A DNA stretch of 38,160 nt from Clostridia bacterium (GTDB lineage: Bacteria > Bacillota > Clostridia > Oscillospirales > CAG-272), in the NCBI GenBank assembly GCA_017937845.1, contig JAGBCV010000006.1:64001-102160 (forward strand). Direction: 5' to 3'. Numbering within the stretch: the first letter of the stretch is position 1; each line of letters begins with the position of its first letter. Below the pieces are notes generated by a model. The model made no database searches and was not told where the DNA came from. It was given only the letters and a program-made list of their open reading frames with translations. The position numbers and the translations under genes are program-made. Shown here piece by piece: positions 7,472 through 16,391 of this stretch.

Positions 7472-8557
7472 TCAATAATTGGAAACGAGAAGCGCGAAAA
7501 TCGAGCATTTATTGCCGAGGCTTTCCGCGTGCTTCTGCTCGGAAACGCGAAGCTTCACGGTATGACGACCCTTTTCCAAGTTTTTGAACGGGATCTTATA
7601 GCTTCCTCTGCTGTACCCCTTGCAGGCTTCATCCCAAAGGCAAACGAGCTTGGTTTCCTTGCCGTCAAGCGTCATTTCAAGGATACCGCTTTCGTTGTCC
7701 GCAACGTGATAGATACCGAAATCTCTGCCCTCAAATTCATAGGTCAGCTCGCTTCCGATGCCGTTTGCGCTGACATAATGCGGGAAACGCCACTTAAAGG
7801 GCTTATCCACAAACGTCCAACCGTCCACACCGCCGATGATATCGCGCATTTCCACGAGGTCGCCGTAAGGAATGACGGATTCTTCACAGTAAGGCGCAGG
7901 TACGGCTTTTTCCTGCAAAGCATCGGGCGTTTCTGCAAGCAGACGAACGAGCGCGTTTTTCATCGCTTCGGTCATCACGAGATAGCCGTCGTCGTTCGGG
8001 TGTACGTTATCAATGGTATATTTCATCCAATCGCCGCCGTCCTTTGCAACAGCCATGCGGAGATGTTCACCGAGATTGACCATATCGAGTCCGTAATGAT
8101 AAGCAAGGATCGTTTGTGCGGTACGGCTGTCGAAATCACCGAATGTAAGCAATTTTTCTTCAATATATTTTGTGATGGCGAAAACGCAAACGATTTCGGT
8201 CGTGGGGTCCTTTGCGAGAATCTGACGCAAGCAGCTTTCATAACATTTGAACTGCTCATCGCGAGGATTTTCACTGTCGTTCGTAGCAAACTCGATGAAA
8301 ACGAGGTTGGGATGATATTGCAAAAGGTCATGCCCCAAGCGGAAAAGACCAAGGTCTGTGCCTGTTCCGCCGACAGCGGCGTTGACAGCGGTAATTTCCG
8401 CCTCGGGATAGGTTTCTTTCAGATAACGGGTGATATTGGCGCGCCAAGAGGTGTTATTCCAAGAGGACGCACCCGAGCCCTCTGTGATAGAACCGCCAAA
8501 AAAGCCGACGGTCAGTTTTTTTTCGTGTTGTAAACGGTAAGCGGTATTTTTAAGCAT
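7472..8557 (-). CDS. SGNH/GDSL-type esterase with C-terminal beta-rich domain
   Basis: This 361-aa protein has an N-terminal SGNH hydrolase domain, probably removing acetyl groups from carbohydrates. Block I is GFFGGSITEGSGAS (GGS instead of GDS), block II is AAVGGTGTD, block III is FIEFATNDSEN, and block V is DNVHPNDDGY with the catalytic Asp and His. Residues from about 240 onward form a beta-rich module (GGVDGWTFV, TVKLRVSEQ) resembling an accessory jelly-roll. There is no signal peptide. The ATG at 8557 follows AAAGGAG; upstream in-frame residues from 8623 have no homology. It converges on the CE15-like gene and probably shares its polysaccharide-derived substrates, though it is a separate transcript. 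Confidence 0.87.
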   Translation of the reverse strand: MLKNTAYRLQHEKKLTVGFFGGSITEGSGASSWNNTSWRANITRYLKETYPEAEITAVNAAVGGTGTDLGLFRLGHDLLQYHPNLVFIEFATNDSENPRDEQFKCYESCLRQILAKDPTTEIVCVFAITKYIEEKLLTFGDFDSRTAQTILAYHYGLDMVNLGEHLRMAVAKDGGDWMKYTIDNVHPNDDGYLVMTEAMKNALVRLLAETPDALQEKAVPAPYCEESVIPYGDLVEMRDIIGGVDGWTFVDKPFKWRFPHYVSANGIGSELTYEFEGRDFGIYHVADNESGILEMTLDGKETKLVCLWDEACKGYSRGSYKIPFKNLEKGRHTVKLRVSEQKHAESLGNKCSIFALLVSNY

Positions 8558-8624
8558 AGGAAATACTCCTTTTATCAAAAAAATCTTTGCCCCCATTTTA
8601 GCACAGAAAAAATGAGATGTCAAG

Positions 8625-8646
8625 AAAAAAGTGGGGAAATCCCCAC
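8625..8646 (-). terminator. Terminator of the leftward 8648 gene
   Basis: GTGGGG/CCCCAC (8631-8636 with 8641-8646) encloses a four-base loop. Reading leftward it is followed by TTTTTTCTTG, and it starts 2 bases beyond the stop codon. Confidence 0.88.
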
Positions 8647-8647
8647 T

Positions 8648-8866
8648 TTATCGAATTTTTTTATATTTTTCTGCGCCATCCTTGCTGGTCACGGGAACGT
8701 CCATCACGTCGCAATAGGACTCGGCTTCATATTCCGTTTCGGGAACGATGGGTGCAAGCCCCGTAAAATCCGTCGGAGATGCGGCGGGCATCTGCAAATA
8801 CATATTTTCCGAGTATTCCCATGCTTTTTTCGGCGGACATTTCTGCATCTTTTTCGGTCTTTCCAT
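8648..8866 (-). CDS. Small unknown protein, 72 aa
   Basis: I do not recognise this family. The 72-aa product begins MERPKKMQKCPPKKAWEYSE and is rich in Pro, Tyr, Lys and acidic residues. It has no membrane segment or signal peptide and only two or three cysteines. A basic N-terminal third is followed by an acidic middle (ETEYEAESYCD). ATG 8866 follows GGAGAG at 5-6 bases, and a good terminator sits right after the stop; both support a real gene. It lies 84 bases downstream of another unknown gene in the same direction and likely shares its transcript. Confidence 0.65.
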   Translation of the reverse strand: MERPKKMQKCPPKKAWEYSENMYLQMPAASPTDFTGLAPIVPETEYEAESYCDVMDVPVTSKDGAEKYKKIR

Positions 8867-8950
8867 ATAATCTCTCCGTTTGTTTTGGGATTCCGAAGCG
8901 GCGTACCGTTCGGTAAATATAGCGTTCCCAAACAAACATGAAATATGTGT

Positions 8951-9466
8951 TTATATCCCGAAAAAACGCTTCACCCTTTGCCGAAAAGAAAGCCTCGGTG
9001 CGTTCCAAAGCGTATGATGGTCTCCAATCTTTCCCTCCGAAAGATACGGCAAAAAGAGTATCTTTTCCCATTTTTCCTTATCGCAGAGCCCATCGTCCGC
9101 ATACGAAAGATAATCCGAAATGGTCATCATCGGAGCAAATTCCTCATGCATCCGACCGCTTTTTTCCGCAAACCGATACATATAAGAAGTGCAAGTGATT
9201 TTGTCAAATCTTCCGCTTTCATAGGCGTTTTTGAGATACAAACGGAGCATTTCCGTGACCTTGGCGTAATCGATCGGGCGTTCCGCCGTATAAAAATAAA
9301 GACAGGAAAGAATCTTATTAAAATCCGAGCCTGCATCCACAAGCGCAAGCACGATATCGCTGAGTGGGTCTTCTTCTTCCAAATAACGATCGAACCAAGC
9401 GTCGTATTCCTCCGTGATCCCCGAGCGAATCAAAAGCATTTGAAAAAACGCATCTTCCCTCGTCAT
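8951..9466 (-). CDS. Unknown helical protein, 171 aa
   Basis: The product is soluble and mostly alpha-helical by eye, with an acidic N-terminal half (EEYDAWFDRYLEEEDPLSD) and a basic C-terminus (RLSFRQRVKRFFGI). No known domain is recognised. ATG 9466 has GGG about 10 bases upstream; a GTG at 9475 is possible but its ribosome site would be too close. A leftward sigma-A promoter (9499-9527) lies just upstream, back to back with the promoter of the rightward DUF4132 group. The first gene of a two-gene transcript, it carries no sequence evidence of function. Confidence 0.7.
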   Translation of the reverse strand: MTREDAFFQMLLIRSGITEEYDAWFDRYLEEEDPLSDIVLALVDAGSDFNKILSCLYFYTAERPIDYAKVTEMLRLYLKNAYESGRFDKITCTSYMYRFAEKSGRMHEEFAPMMTISDYLSYADDGLCDKEKWEKILFLPYLSEGKIGDHHTLWNAPRLSFRQRVKRFFGI

Positions 9467-9498
9467 ATTCTTCACACCCTTTCACATTCTTTCATTCT

Positions 9499-9527
9499 AT
9501 TATACCACAAAAAGAACCTACTGTCCA
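9499..9527 (-). promoter_or_regulatory. Sigma-A promoter, leftward
   Basis: Reading leftward, TGGACA (9527-9522) and TATAAT (9504-9499) are separated by 17 bases, ahead of the 171-aa gene. Confidence 0.8.
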
Positions 9528-9529
9528 TA

Positions 9530-9558
9530 TTTACAAATCGCTTTTTTCATGGTATAAT
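9530..9558 (+). promoter_or_regulatory. Sigma-A promoter, rightward, of the DUF4132 unit
   Basis: TTTACA (9530-9535) and TATAAT (9553-9558) are separated by 17 bases, 31 bases before the ATG at 9590. Its -35 box is only 2 bases from that of the leftward promoter, so the two divergent units may compete for polymerase. Confidence 0.85.
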
Positions 9559-9589
9559 TTTGATATATCGATCACAAAAGGAGGACACC

Positions 9590-10009
9590 ATGCTCATCTA
9601 CGTTTGCATGAAAAACCCCCGTAACATCGCCAAATCCGTCAAAAAGCAGCCCTTTCCGCTCGCAAGCACACCGCGCACCATGCGAGAGCTTGTCACCGAA
9701 GCGGTCAAGACCTGTCTTTCGGCATATAAGGAACGCGCCGAGCAAGCCAAAAACCCCACGCCTCTCACCGATGAGCAAATATCGGAAATGCGTGAGTTTG
9801 GAAAATTTGCATTCGGCGTACATTACAATGAAAACGACGTGAACGAAGAAAAAGCCATCGAAACCGCGCTTTTGGCGGTGGAGGACGGTCTTGTTCGCAT
9901 ATTCAAGGAAAACAAAGAGATCAAATCGCTCGACGAGCCGATCACGATACAAGAGGAGGACGTTTTTACGTTCGTCCGCCTCACGATGCTCTCGGGCAGA
10001 CTATGGTAA
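9590..10009 (+). CDS. Conserved-looking 139-aa partner of the DUF4132 giant
   Basis: No function is known to me. The 139-aa protein starts MLIYVCMKNPRNIAKSVKKQ at an ATG with AGGAGGACACC upstream. It is helical and soluble, and ends in a striking FVRLTMLSGRLW motif. I recall similar small proteins with a terminal R-L-T-x-L-x-G-R-x-W encoded just upstream of DUF5724/DUF4132 proteins in other Bacillota, but that is memory, not a search. Only 12 bases separate it from the 1695-aa gene, whose ribosome site begins at its stop codon. A shared promoter at 9530 implies the two are made together and may form a complex. Confidence 0.8.
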   Translation: MLIYVCMKNPRNIAKSVKKQPFPLASTPRTMRELVTEAVKTCLSAYKERAEQAKNPTPLTDEQISEMREFGKFAFGVHYNENDVNEEKAIETALLAVEDGLVRIFKENKEIKSLDEPITIQEEDVFTFVRLTMLSGRLW

Positions 10010-10021
10010 AAGGAGGACTCT

Positions 10022-13000
10022 ATGGCAAGCACCGCTCAAGAACGCGCAAACAAGCAAAAGCTCGTTCAAAGCTATCACGCCAAGATCAAAAAACACGAGC
10101 AAGCGCTCTACGCTAAGCTGACCGTTGAGCAAAAGGGCTTTTTCGAGATGACCTACAAATCATCTATGAATATTTTCAACGCCCTCACCAAAGCATTGCG
10201 GGAAGGCGTGCGCCCCTCAGACTATCTGCAAAACGAAATGCGCTGGGTATTCGGCACGCTCGTCCCCGAGGATAAAAAGGAAATGGTTCTGTATTTTGCG
10301 GACAATATCCGCGATTATCAGTATTCCATGGCATATTACAGACGCTCCTTCCGAAGCTCCTCGTATGCCCCGTATGCGGAACGCCTCCGCAGTCTGCTCC
10401 GCTCCACGTTTTATAGCTCTATGGCAGGGGATGTCGTTGCCTCTCTGACGCATACGCTTCCCGAGGACGCGCAGGCATATTTTGACGAATTTCCCTATAC
10501 CCCGTCCCATAACCCCTACGAGATCGCATACGCGCTCGACCGCCATGATACGAGAGCAGAAGAAGCCGTTCGCCGTATCCTGACGGAGGAAAACAGCGGC
10601 ACGCTCATGACATCGAACCTCATTCGCGGTATCTTTTGCAGCCATAACGCGGAATTTCACGAATTGCTCGGCAAGCTTCTCCTTGCCGCCCGCTTGCAGG
10701 AGGGTCTGCGCCAATCCATCTGTGAAAACGCCGACTATGGCACAGCAGAAGGCTTCCTTTCGATCCTTCGCGTCATCGAAGCAAACGATCTGATTCGTTT
10801 TTCCTCGGTCAAGCGCGCTGTCGGTACGTGGCTCGGCATCATAAACGATGATACCCGCGACCTTGAACGCATCAGCGCAAAAAGCATCGCGCTCATCGTG
10901 GAATGTCTTTCCGACGAACATAAACGAAAAGAACACCTTTCATCTAAGGACAATATGGCGCTTTATATCGCCCTTTGGAGCGTTGCGTTTTACGATATTG
11001 AAAGCGTCATTTCCCATATCGAGCGCATCGCGGAAAGCGGCGAACATCATCAGCTCCTAACCGCAGGTTATTTCGCTCGAAATCTCAGTGAGCATCACAC
11101 CCAGCACCGCATTGCCAAGACCGTCATCGCCAAGCATCGCGGCGAGCAGGATATCCTTGCGGTCTGGCTTCCGAGCTTCATGGTGGGCTATCACAATCCC
11201 GAGGAATACGCTTCGTGGTTTACCGACAAAAACGAGGTCATCACGTTTTACGCGATCTTGAAGGATATTTACGACGGAATCCACGAAAAGAAAAAAGTCT
11301 TTTCGCCTTGCATTTTCCCGTGGAACGAGGAGGTCCTGAACCGCTCCGCCATGACGAGAACGCTCTCTGCGCTTGCGCGTATGACGGGGGACGACGACTA
11401 TATCGACGATGCCTGCCGTTTCATCAAGGAATGTGACGGTGATGACCGCTGGTATTGTTTTGATATGCTCGTGTCGAATCCGACCACCCAAACGCAACGA
11501 AAGACCATTTTTGAAGCCGTCGCGGATAAGGAATCCTCCACCCGCGGCAAAGCCATCGGCGCCGCTTGCAAATTAAGCCCCACGAAAGAGGAATATGCGA
11601 TTCTCGAATCCCATCTGAGGCTGACGAACGCCGAGACCAGGACCGCCGTGATTGCCATTCTTTTGAAGCAAACGGACATAGCGATCGAAAAAACGCTTCA
11701 AAGACTTCTCTCCGCGGAAAAGGAAAATATCCGTCTTGCCGCGTACGATATGCTGACCGCGCTGAAAAAGGACGCGACCAAGCGACCCATCGCGGAAGCC
11801 TTCACGCCAAGACTTTTGGAGATTTCCCAAACCAAGAAGCTCTCCTCCAAGGAAGATATCATTTTAGATACGCTTCTCCCCAAAGAAGAAGAGCAAGCCC
11901 CGAAAAAAACGCTCTTTTCCAATCACGATATCTATTATCCGTCAAACTTTGACGAGGATTTCGTCGCCCGCTCTGCCGAGGTCTTCCTGCGTTATTTCCC
12001 CGATTCCAAGCTCCCCGAGCAGATCCTCGGAAAAAAGCCTACCATCGCGGAAAAGCTCAAAAACATATTCACCGCCAATAGGTCCGAAACCTGCAAGGAA
12101 GCCAAAGCCGATATCCTCTCCCTTTCGGAGCTGATCACGGCGCATGAAAAAGACGAGATCACGCGCCCGTGGGATGGCGAAAAAAACATTCTTTCGGCGT
12201 CGATCCATCCCTTTACCGGCATGGACTACGAAAAATTCCCGCTCCGTGAGATTTGGGAAAGCTGGTACAGCGAGCGCGGCATGACCCCTGAAAGACTCAT
12301 TCGCGCAAGAGTGCTCTCCCTTGCATACGGCAAGCATAACCTTGCCGACCTTGCCAATTCCGCCATTCACACCGTATACGGCGAGGGCTTCTCCGAATTT
12401 TATCCCGTTCCCTACGCCAAGTATACCTGCGAGATCTTCCGTTATCTGACAAAATACGTCCCCGAGGAAGAACTTACTTTACTCGGCGCGGCGCTCGCCA
12501 TATGGTTTATCCGATGCGAACCGAAAAAGGATTTCTCTCTCTACGTGTCCTATTCCGAGCATTACACCGCAAATGAGAAAACGACCGTGCATCTCCTCTC
12601 GCATGGACAGATCAACGTTCTCTATTCGTATTTGGAATGCCGTGATGACGATATGCTCCCTGCGATCTTCCCCATCGTTGTGGTATCGGATAACCTCAAA
12701 AAGCCATATGAACAATATGCGTATCGTCTAAACAATACCAAGCTTGCCCCCAAAGCCTATCTGCTTGCAGCATATCGCGGACTCATCACAGAGCGCCAGC
12801 TTTTCTATCATCTGTTCAATCTCGATGCGCGTCATGCGCTCATCACGATTACAAATTGCACCATCGCTTACCGCGATAAAAATCGTCTCGTTTCCGTTCG
12901 GAGCAGTTATTTTTCATGGAAGTCCTCTTATCGCACGCGCCATCTGACGGAAATGTTTGAAAACTTCCGCATGAACGAAGAACAGCAGGAACAATTTCTT

Positions 13001-15109
13001 GCGTATATCAGCCATCTCTATGATATCGTCGTTCCGTTCCTTGTCGAGCCCGAGCTCAAACGCGGAACTGCACCCGAGCCGTACTCCTATGCCGTTTTGG
13101 GTATCGAGCGTCTTTACGGTGCGGATATGCTCGTTGCCATTTTGCAATCGCTCGGAAACGACAATCTCGGTCCGTCCTTTTATGGAACTCACGTTGACAG
13201 ACGAGATATCCTTTCGCATATGCTTGCCGTCTGCATCCCGAAAGCGGACGAAACCGTCGAATCGCTCCGAAAAGCACTCGACGGCAAAAGCATCAAGAAA
13301 AAACGCCTCATCGAAACGGCGCTCTATTCTCCCGAATGGCTGGAGCTGATCGGTGAATATTTGGAGATCCCGTCCTTTGCCTCCGCGTGTTATTATTTCA
13401 TGGCGCATATGAATGAACGCCTTGACGATAAACGCCGCGCAACGATCGCCCGCTTCACACCGCTTTCCGAGGAAGAGTTGAGTCTTGGCGCGTTTGATAC
13501 CGAATGGTTCCATTCCGCATACGATGCGCTCGGAGAAAAGGATTTCGACCTCATTTACGATGCGGCAAAGTATATCGCGGACGGCGCAAAGCACGCGCGT
13601 GCGCGTAAATATGCAGATGCCGCGCTCGGCAGATTCACCGTGGACGAAACGGAAGCTCTCATCTCGGATAAGCGCAACAAAGACCTGCTGATGGCGTATC
13701 CGCTCATTCCGCTGACGGGTGAGGACGATCTTCTCCGCCGTTATGCGTTCATTCAGAAATTCCGCAAGGAAAGCAAAAAGTTCGGCGCACAGCGCATCGC
13801 AAGCGAAGGAAAAGCCTCCGAAATGGCGCTCCGCAATTTGGCGACCCGCGCAGGCTATGCCGATACGATGCGTCTGACGCTCCGCATGGAAACCAAAATG
13901 TTTGAGGATAACCGCGAGCTGATGGGCGAGCACATCATAGACGATATCACCCTGACGTTCACGATCGACGAAAACGGCAAAGCCGATATTCTCGTCGCCA
14001 AGAACGGAAAAGCACTCAAATCCATTCCCGCAAAGCTCAAAAAGCACGAAACCGTTCTTGCGCTCACCGCGCTCAAAAAGACCTTCACCGAGCAATACCG
14101 CAGAGCGAAAAAGATGTTCGAGGAAGCCATGGAGGACGGTACGGTATTCTCCATGGGTGAGATCCGCTCGCTTTCGGCGCACCCCGTCGTTTTCCCGATG
14201 CTCTCAAAGCTCGTACTCATGAGCGGAAATACGTTCGGCTTCCCAAGCACAGACGGACTGATAAACGAAAGAAACGAAGCCGTCATTCTCCCCGACGACG
14301 CGCCCGTTTCCATCGCGCATCCGTATCATCTGTATCAAAACGGCGTTTGGCAGACCTATCAACGCATCTTGTTTGAAAAGAAGATCGTGCAGCCGTTCCG
14401 TCAAGTCTTCCGTGAGCTTTATGTTAAGACCGCCGAGGAAGCGGAAACGATGCGTTCCTTCCGCTATGCAGGCAATCAGATCAACCCGGCAAAGACCGTT
14501 TCCGCGCTGAAAACACGCCGTTGGGTCGCAGATATCGAAAACGGACTGCAAAAGATCTATTACAAAGAAAATCTTGTTGCAGAGCTGTATGCGCTCGCCG
14601 ATTGGTTCTCCCCTGCCGATATCGAAGCGCCGACCTTGGAATTTGTCGCCTTTGCCGATAGAAAAACGGGCGTGCCCGTGAAGCTCGCCGACGTTCCCGA
14701 CGTCATATTCTCAGAGGTCATGCGTGACGTTGACCTTGCCGTGTCCATCGCACATGCAGGCGGTGTCGACCCCGAAACGAGCCACTCCACCGTGGAAATG
14801 CGCGCATCTCTGCTTTCGTTCATTCTGCCGATGTTCGGCATCGAAAACGTCAGAATCGAGAAGCATCACGCCTTTATCGAGGGTAGTCTTGCGGAATATT
14901 CCGTCCATCTCGGAAGCGGTACGGTGCATCAGATCGGCGGTACGATGATACCCGTCTTGCCCGTACATTCTCAGCATCGCGGAAAGATATTCCTGCCCTT
15001 TGCAGATGAAGATCCCAAAACAGCTGAGATCACCTCAAAAATCCTGCTTTTCGCAGAAGATACCAAAATCAAAGACCCGTCCATTCTCGCTTGCATCAAG
15101 CGCAGATAA
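10022..15109 (+). CDS. Giant DUF4132/DUF5724-type protein, 1695 aa
   Basis: This is the largest gene in the window. The C-terminal part (about residue 1280 onward) resembles DUF4132, the domain of E. coli MolR and YehI: it starts near MRLTLRMETKMFEDNRELMG, continues through MFEEAMEDGTVFSMGEIRSL, and has SEVMRDVDLAVSIAHAGG near residue 1560. The first ~1250 residues are alpha-helical with HEAT-like stretches (for example around 560-590, LQRLLSAEKENIRLAAYDML). There is no signal peptide, membrane segment or Walker motif. ATG 10022 follows AAAGGAGGACTCT. Related E. coli loci carry MoxR ATPase and VWA genes nearby; none is present here, where the downstream gene is an MFS transporter. The biochemical role of DUF4132 is not established; large helical repeats suggest a scaffold. 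Confidence 0.85.
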   Translation: MASTAQERANKQKLVQSYHAKIKKHEQALYAKLTVEQKGFFEMTYKSSMNIFNALTKALREGVRPSDYLQNEMRWVFGTLVPEDKKEMVLYFADNIRDYQYSMAYYRRSFRSSSYAPYAERLRSLLRSTFYSSMAGDVVASLTHTLPEDAQAYFDEFPYTPSHNPYEIAYALDRHDTRAEEAVRRILTEENSGTLMTSNLIRGIFCSHNAEFHELLGKLLLAARLQEGLRQSICENADYGTAEGFLSILRVIEANDLIRFSSVKRAVGTWLGIINDDTRDLERISAKSIALIVECLSDEHKRKEHLSSKDNMALYIALWSVAFYDIESVISHIERIAESGEHHQLLTAGYFARNLSEHHTQHRIAKTVIAKHRGEQDILAVWLPSFMVGYHNPEEYASWFTDKNEVITFYAILKDIYDGIHEKKKVFSPCIFPWNEEVLNRSAMTRTLSALARMTGDDDYIDDACRFIKECDGDDRWYCFDMLVSNPTTQTQRKTIFEAVADKESSTRGKAIGAACKLSPTKEEYAILESHLRLTNAETRTAVIAILLKQTDIAIEKTLQRLLSAEKENIRLAAYDMLTALKKDATKRPIAEAFTPRLLEISQTKKLSSKEDIILDTLLPKEEEQAPKKTLFSNHDIYYPSNFDEDFVARSAEVFLRYFPDSKLPEQILGKKPTIAEKLKNIFTANRSETCKEAKADILSLSELITAHEKDEITRPWDGEKNILSASIHPFTGMDYEKFPLREIWESWYSERGMTPERLIRARVLSLAYGKHNLADLANSAIHTVYGEGFSEFYPVPYAKYTCEIFRYLTKYVPEEELTLLGAALAIWFIRCEPKKDFSLYVSYSEHYTANEKTTVHLLSHGQINVLYSYLECRDDDMLPAIFPIVVVSDNLKKPYEQYAYRLNNTKLAPKAYLLAAYRGLITERQLFYHLFNLDARHALITITNCTIAYRDKNRLVSVRSSYFSWKSSYRTRHLTEMFENFRMNEEQQEQFLAYISHLYDIVVPFLVEPELKRGTAPEPYSYAVLGIERLYGADMLVAILQSLGNDNLGPSFYGTHVDRRDILSHMLAVCIPKADETVESLRKALDGKSIKKKRLIETALYSPEWLELIGEYLEIPSFASACYYFMAHMNERLDDKRRATIARFTPLSEEELSLGAFDTEWFHSAYDALGEKDFDLIYDAAKYIADGAKHARARKYADAALGRFTVDETEALISDKRNKDLLMAYPLIPLTGEDDLLRRYAFIQKFRKESKKFGAQRIASEGKASEMALRNLATRAGYADTMRLTLRMETKMFEDNRELMGEHIIDDITLTFTIDENGKADILVAKNGKALKSIPAKLKKHETVLALTALKKTFTEQYRRAKKMFEEAMEDGTVFSMGEIRSLSAHPVVFPMLSKLVLMSGNTFGFPSTDGLINERNEAVILPDDAPVSIAHPYHLYQNGVWQTYQRILFEKKIVQPFRQVFRELYVKTAEEAETMRSFRYAGNQINPAKTVSALKTRRWVADIENGLQKIYYKENLVAELYALADWFSPADIEAPTLEFVAFADRKTGVPVKLADVPDVIFSEVMRDVDLAVSIAHAGGVDPETSHSTVEMRASLLSFILPMFGIENVRIEKHHAFIEGSLAEYSVHLGSGTVHQIGGTMIPVLPVHSQHRGKIFLPFADEDPKTAEITSKILLFAEDTKIKDPSILACIKRR

Positions 15110-15142
15110 GACCATTATAAACCCTTGGAGATATATTGCATC

Positions 15143-16327
15143 ATGAAACCCAGTTATAAGACCACCATTTTCGCTTGCTTCGTCGGTTATATCGTGCAAG
15201 CCATCGTCAATAATTTCGTTCCCCTCTTGTTTATCACGTTTCAAAATTCCTATTCCATACCCCTTTCGCAGATCACACTTCTCGTCACCATCAATTTCGG
15301 CGTACAGCTGATCGTCGACCTGCTATCCTCTCTGTTCGTCGATAAGATAGGCTATCGCCCGTCGATCCTCGTTGCCCAATTCTGTTCCGCAGCGGGACTT
15401 CTCATGCTGATGTTCATGCCCGAGATTATGGATCCCTTTACGGGAATCTTGCTTTCCGTCATCGTATACGCCATCGGCGGCGGCATCATCGAGGTGCTGA
15501 TCAGCCCCATCATGGAAAGCTGTCCGACAGACAACAAGGAGAAAGCCATGAGCCTTCTTCATTCGTTTTACTGTTGGGGTCACGTAGGTGTGGTCCTGCT
15601 TTCCACGTTGTTCTTTTCCCTTTTCGGCATTGAAAATTGGAAATTTCTCGCGTTCGTTTGGGCGCTCGTTCCGATCTTCAACGGCATCATCTTCTTAAAA
15701 ACACCGATCGCTCCGCTCCTTGCCGAGGATGAAAAGGGCATGACGCTCCCCGAGCTTTTCAAAAGCAAGGTCTTTTGGCTTCTCATGGTCATGATGCTCT
15801 GTGCAGGCGCATCGGAGCAAGCGGTCAGCCAATGGGCATCTGCCTTTGCGGAGCAGGGACTCGGCATCAGCAAAGTGATGGGCGACCTTGTCGGACCGAT
15901 GTCCTTTGCCATCTTCATGGGAAGCGCCCGCGCCTTCTACGGCAAATACGGCGATAAGCTCAATTTGGATACCTTCATGGTAGCCAGCACCGCGCTTTGC
16001 ATCGCTTCTTATCTGCTGATCAGCCTTGTTCCAAGTCCCGTTATCAGCCTTATCGGTTGCTCTCTTTGCGGTCTTTCCGTCGGCATCATGTGGACGGGTA
16101 CGTTCAGCAAAGCGACAGTATCTCTCAGAACGGGCGGCACTGCCATGTTCGCGCTCCTTGCGCTTGCGGGCGACCTCGGTTGCTCTTCGGGTCCGACCCT
16201 TGTCGGCTTCGTTTCCGATGCGGCAAACGGCAATATGAAGCTCGGTATCCTTGCCGGTGTCGTATTCCCCACCGTTTTGATTCTTTGCTTGATCTTCGGC
16301 AAATCCATCAAAATACGAAAACAATAA
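15143..16327 (+). CDS. MFS transporter
   Basis: This is a 394-aa inner-membrane protein with about twelve hydrophobic segments, typical of the major facilitator superfamily. Early segments include TIFACFVGYIVQAIVNNFV and LIVDLLSSLFVDKIGYR, the latter holding the loop 2-3 motif in the form D-K-I-G-Y-R. The second half has GNMKLGILAGVVF near the end. The pattern resembles sugar or drug antiporter-like MFS proteins of gut Clostridia, but the substrate cannot be deduced. ATG 15143 follows TTGGAG with a rather long 12-base spacing; an in-frame TTG at 15125 is less likely. It starts 33 bases after the DUF4132 gene, probably on the same transcript, and ends at a terminator at 16332. Confidence 0.88.
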   Translation: MKPSYKTTIFACFVGYIVQAIVNNFVPLLFITFQNSYSIPLSQITLLVTINFGVQLIVDLLSSLFVDKIGYRPSILVAQFCSAAGLLMLMFMPEIMDPFTGILLSVIVYAIGGGIIEVLISPIMESCPTDNKEKAMSLLHSFYCWGHVGVVLLSTLFFSLFGIENWKFLAFVWALVPIFNGIIFLKTPIAPLLAEDEKGMTLPELFKSKVFWLLMVMMLCAGASEQAVSQWASAFAEQGLGISKVMGDLVGPMSFAIFMGSARAFYGKYGDKLNLDTFMVASTALCIASYLLISLVPSPVISLIGCSLCGLSVGIMWTGTFSKATVSLRTGGTAMFALLALAGDLGCSSGPTLVGFVSDAANGNMKLGILAGVVFPTVLILCLIFGKSIKIRKQ

Positions 16328-16331
16328 CCAA

Positions 16332-16369
16332 AACCCGCCATAAGTCAGAAGATTGACCTATGGCGGGTT
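16332..16369. terminator. Bidirectional terminator, copy 1 of a repeated hairpin
   Basis: AACCCGCCATAAGTCA and TGACCTATGGCGGGTT pair with one mismatch around a short loop, between convergent genes. A nearly identical 38-base hairpin recurs at 18288-18325. Confidence 0.85.
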
Positions 16370-16391
16370 GTTATTATTGCTTTCTGAAAAA

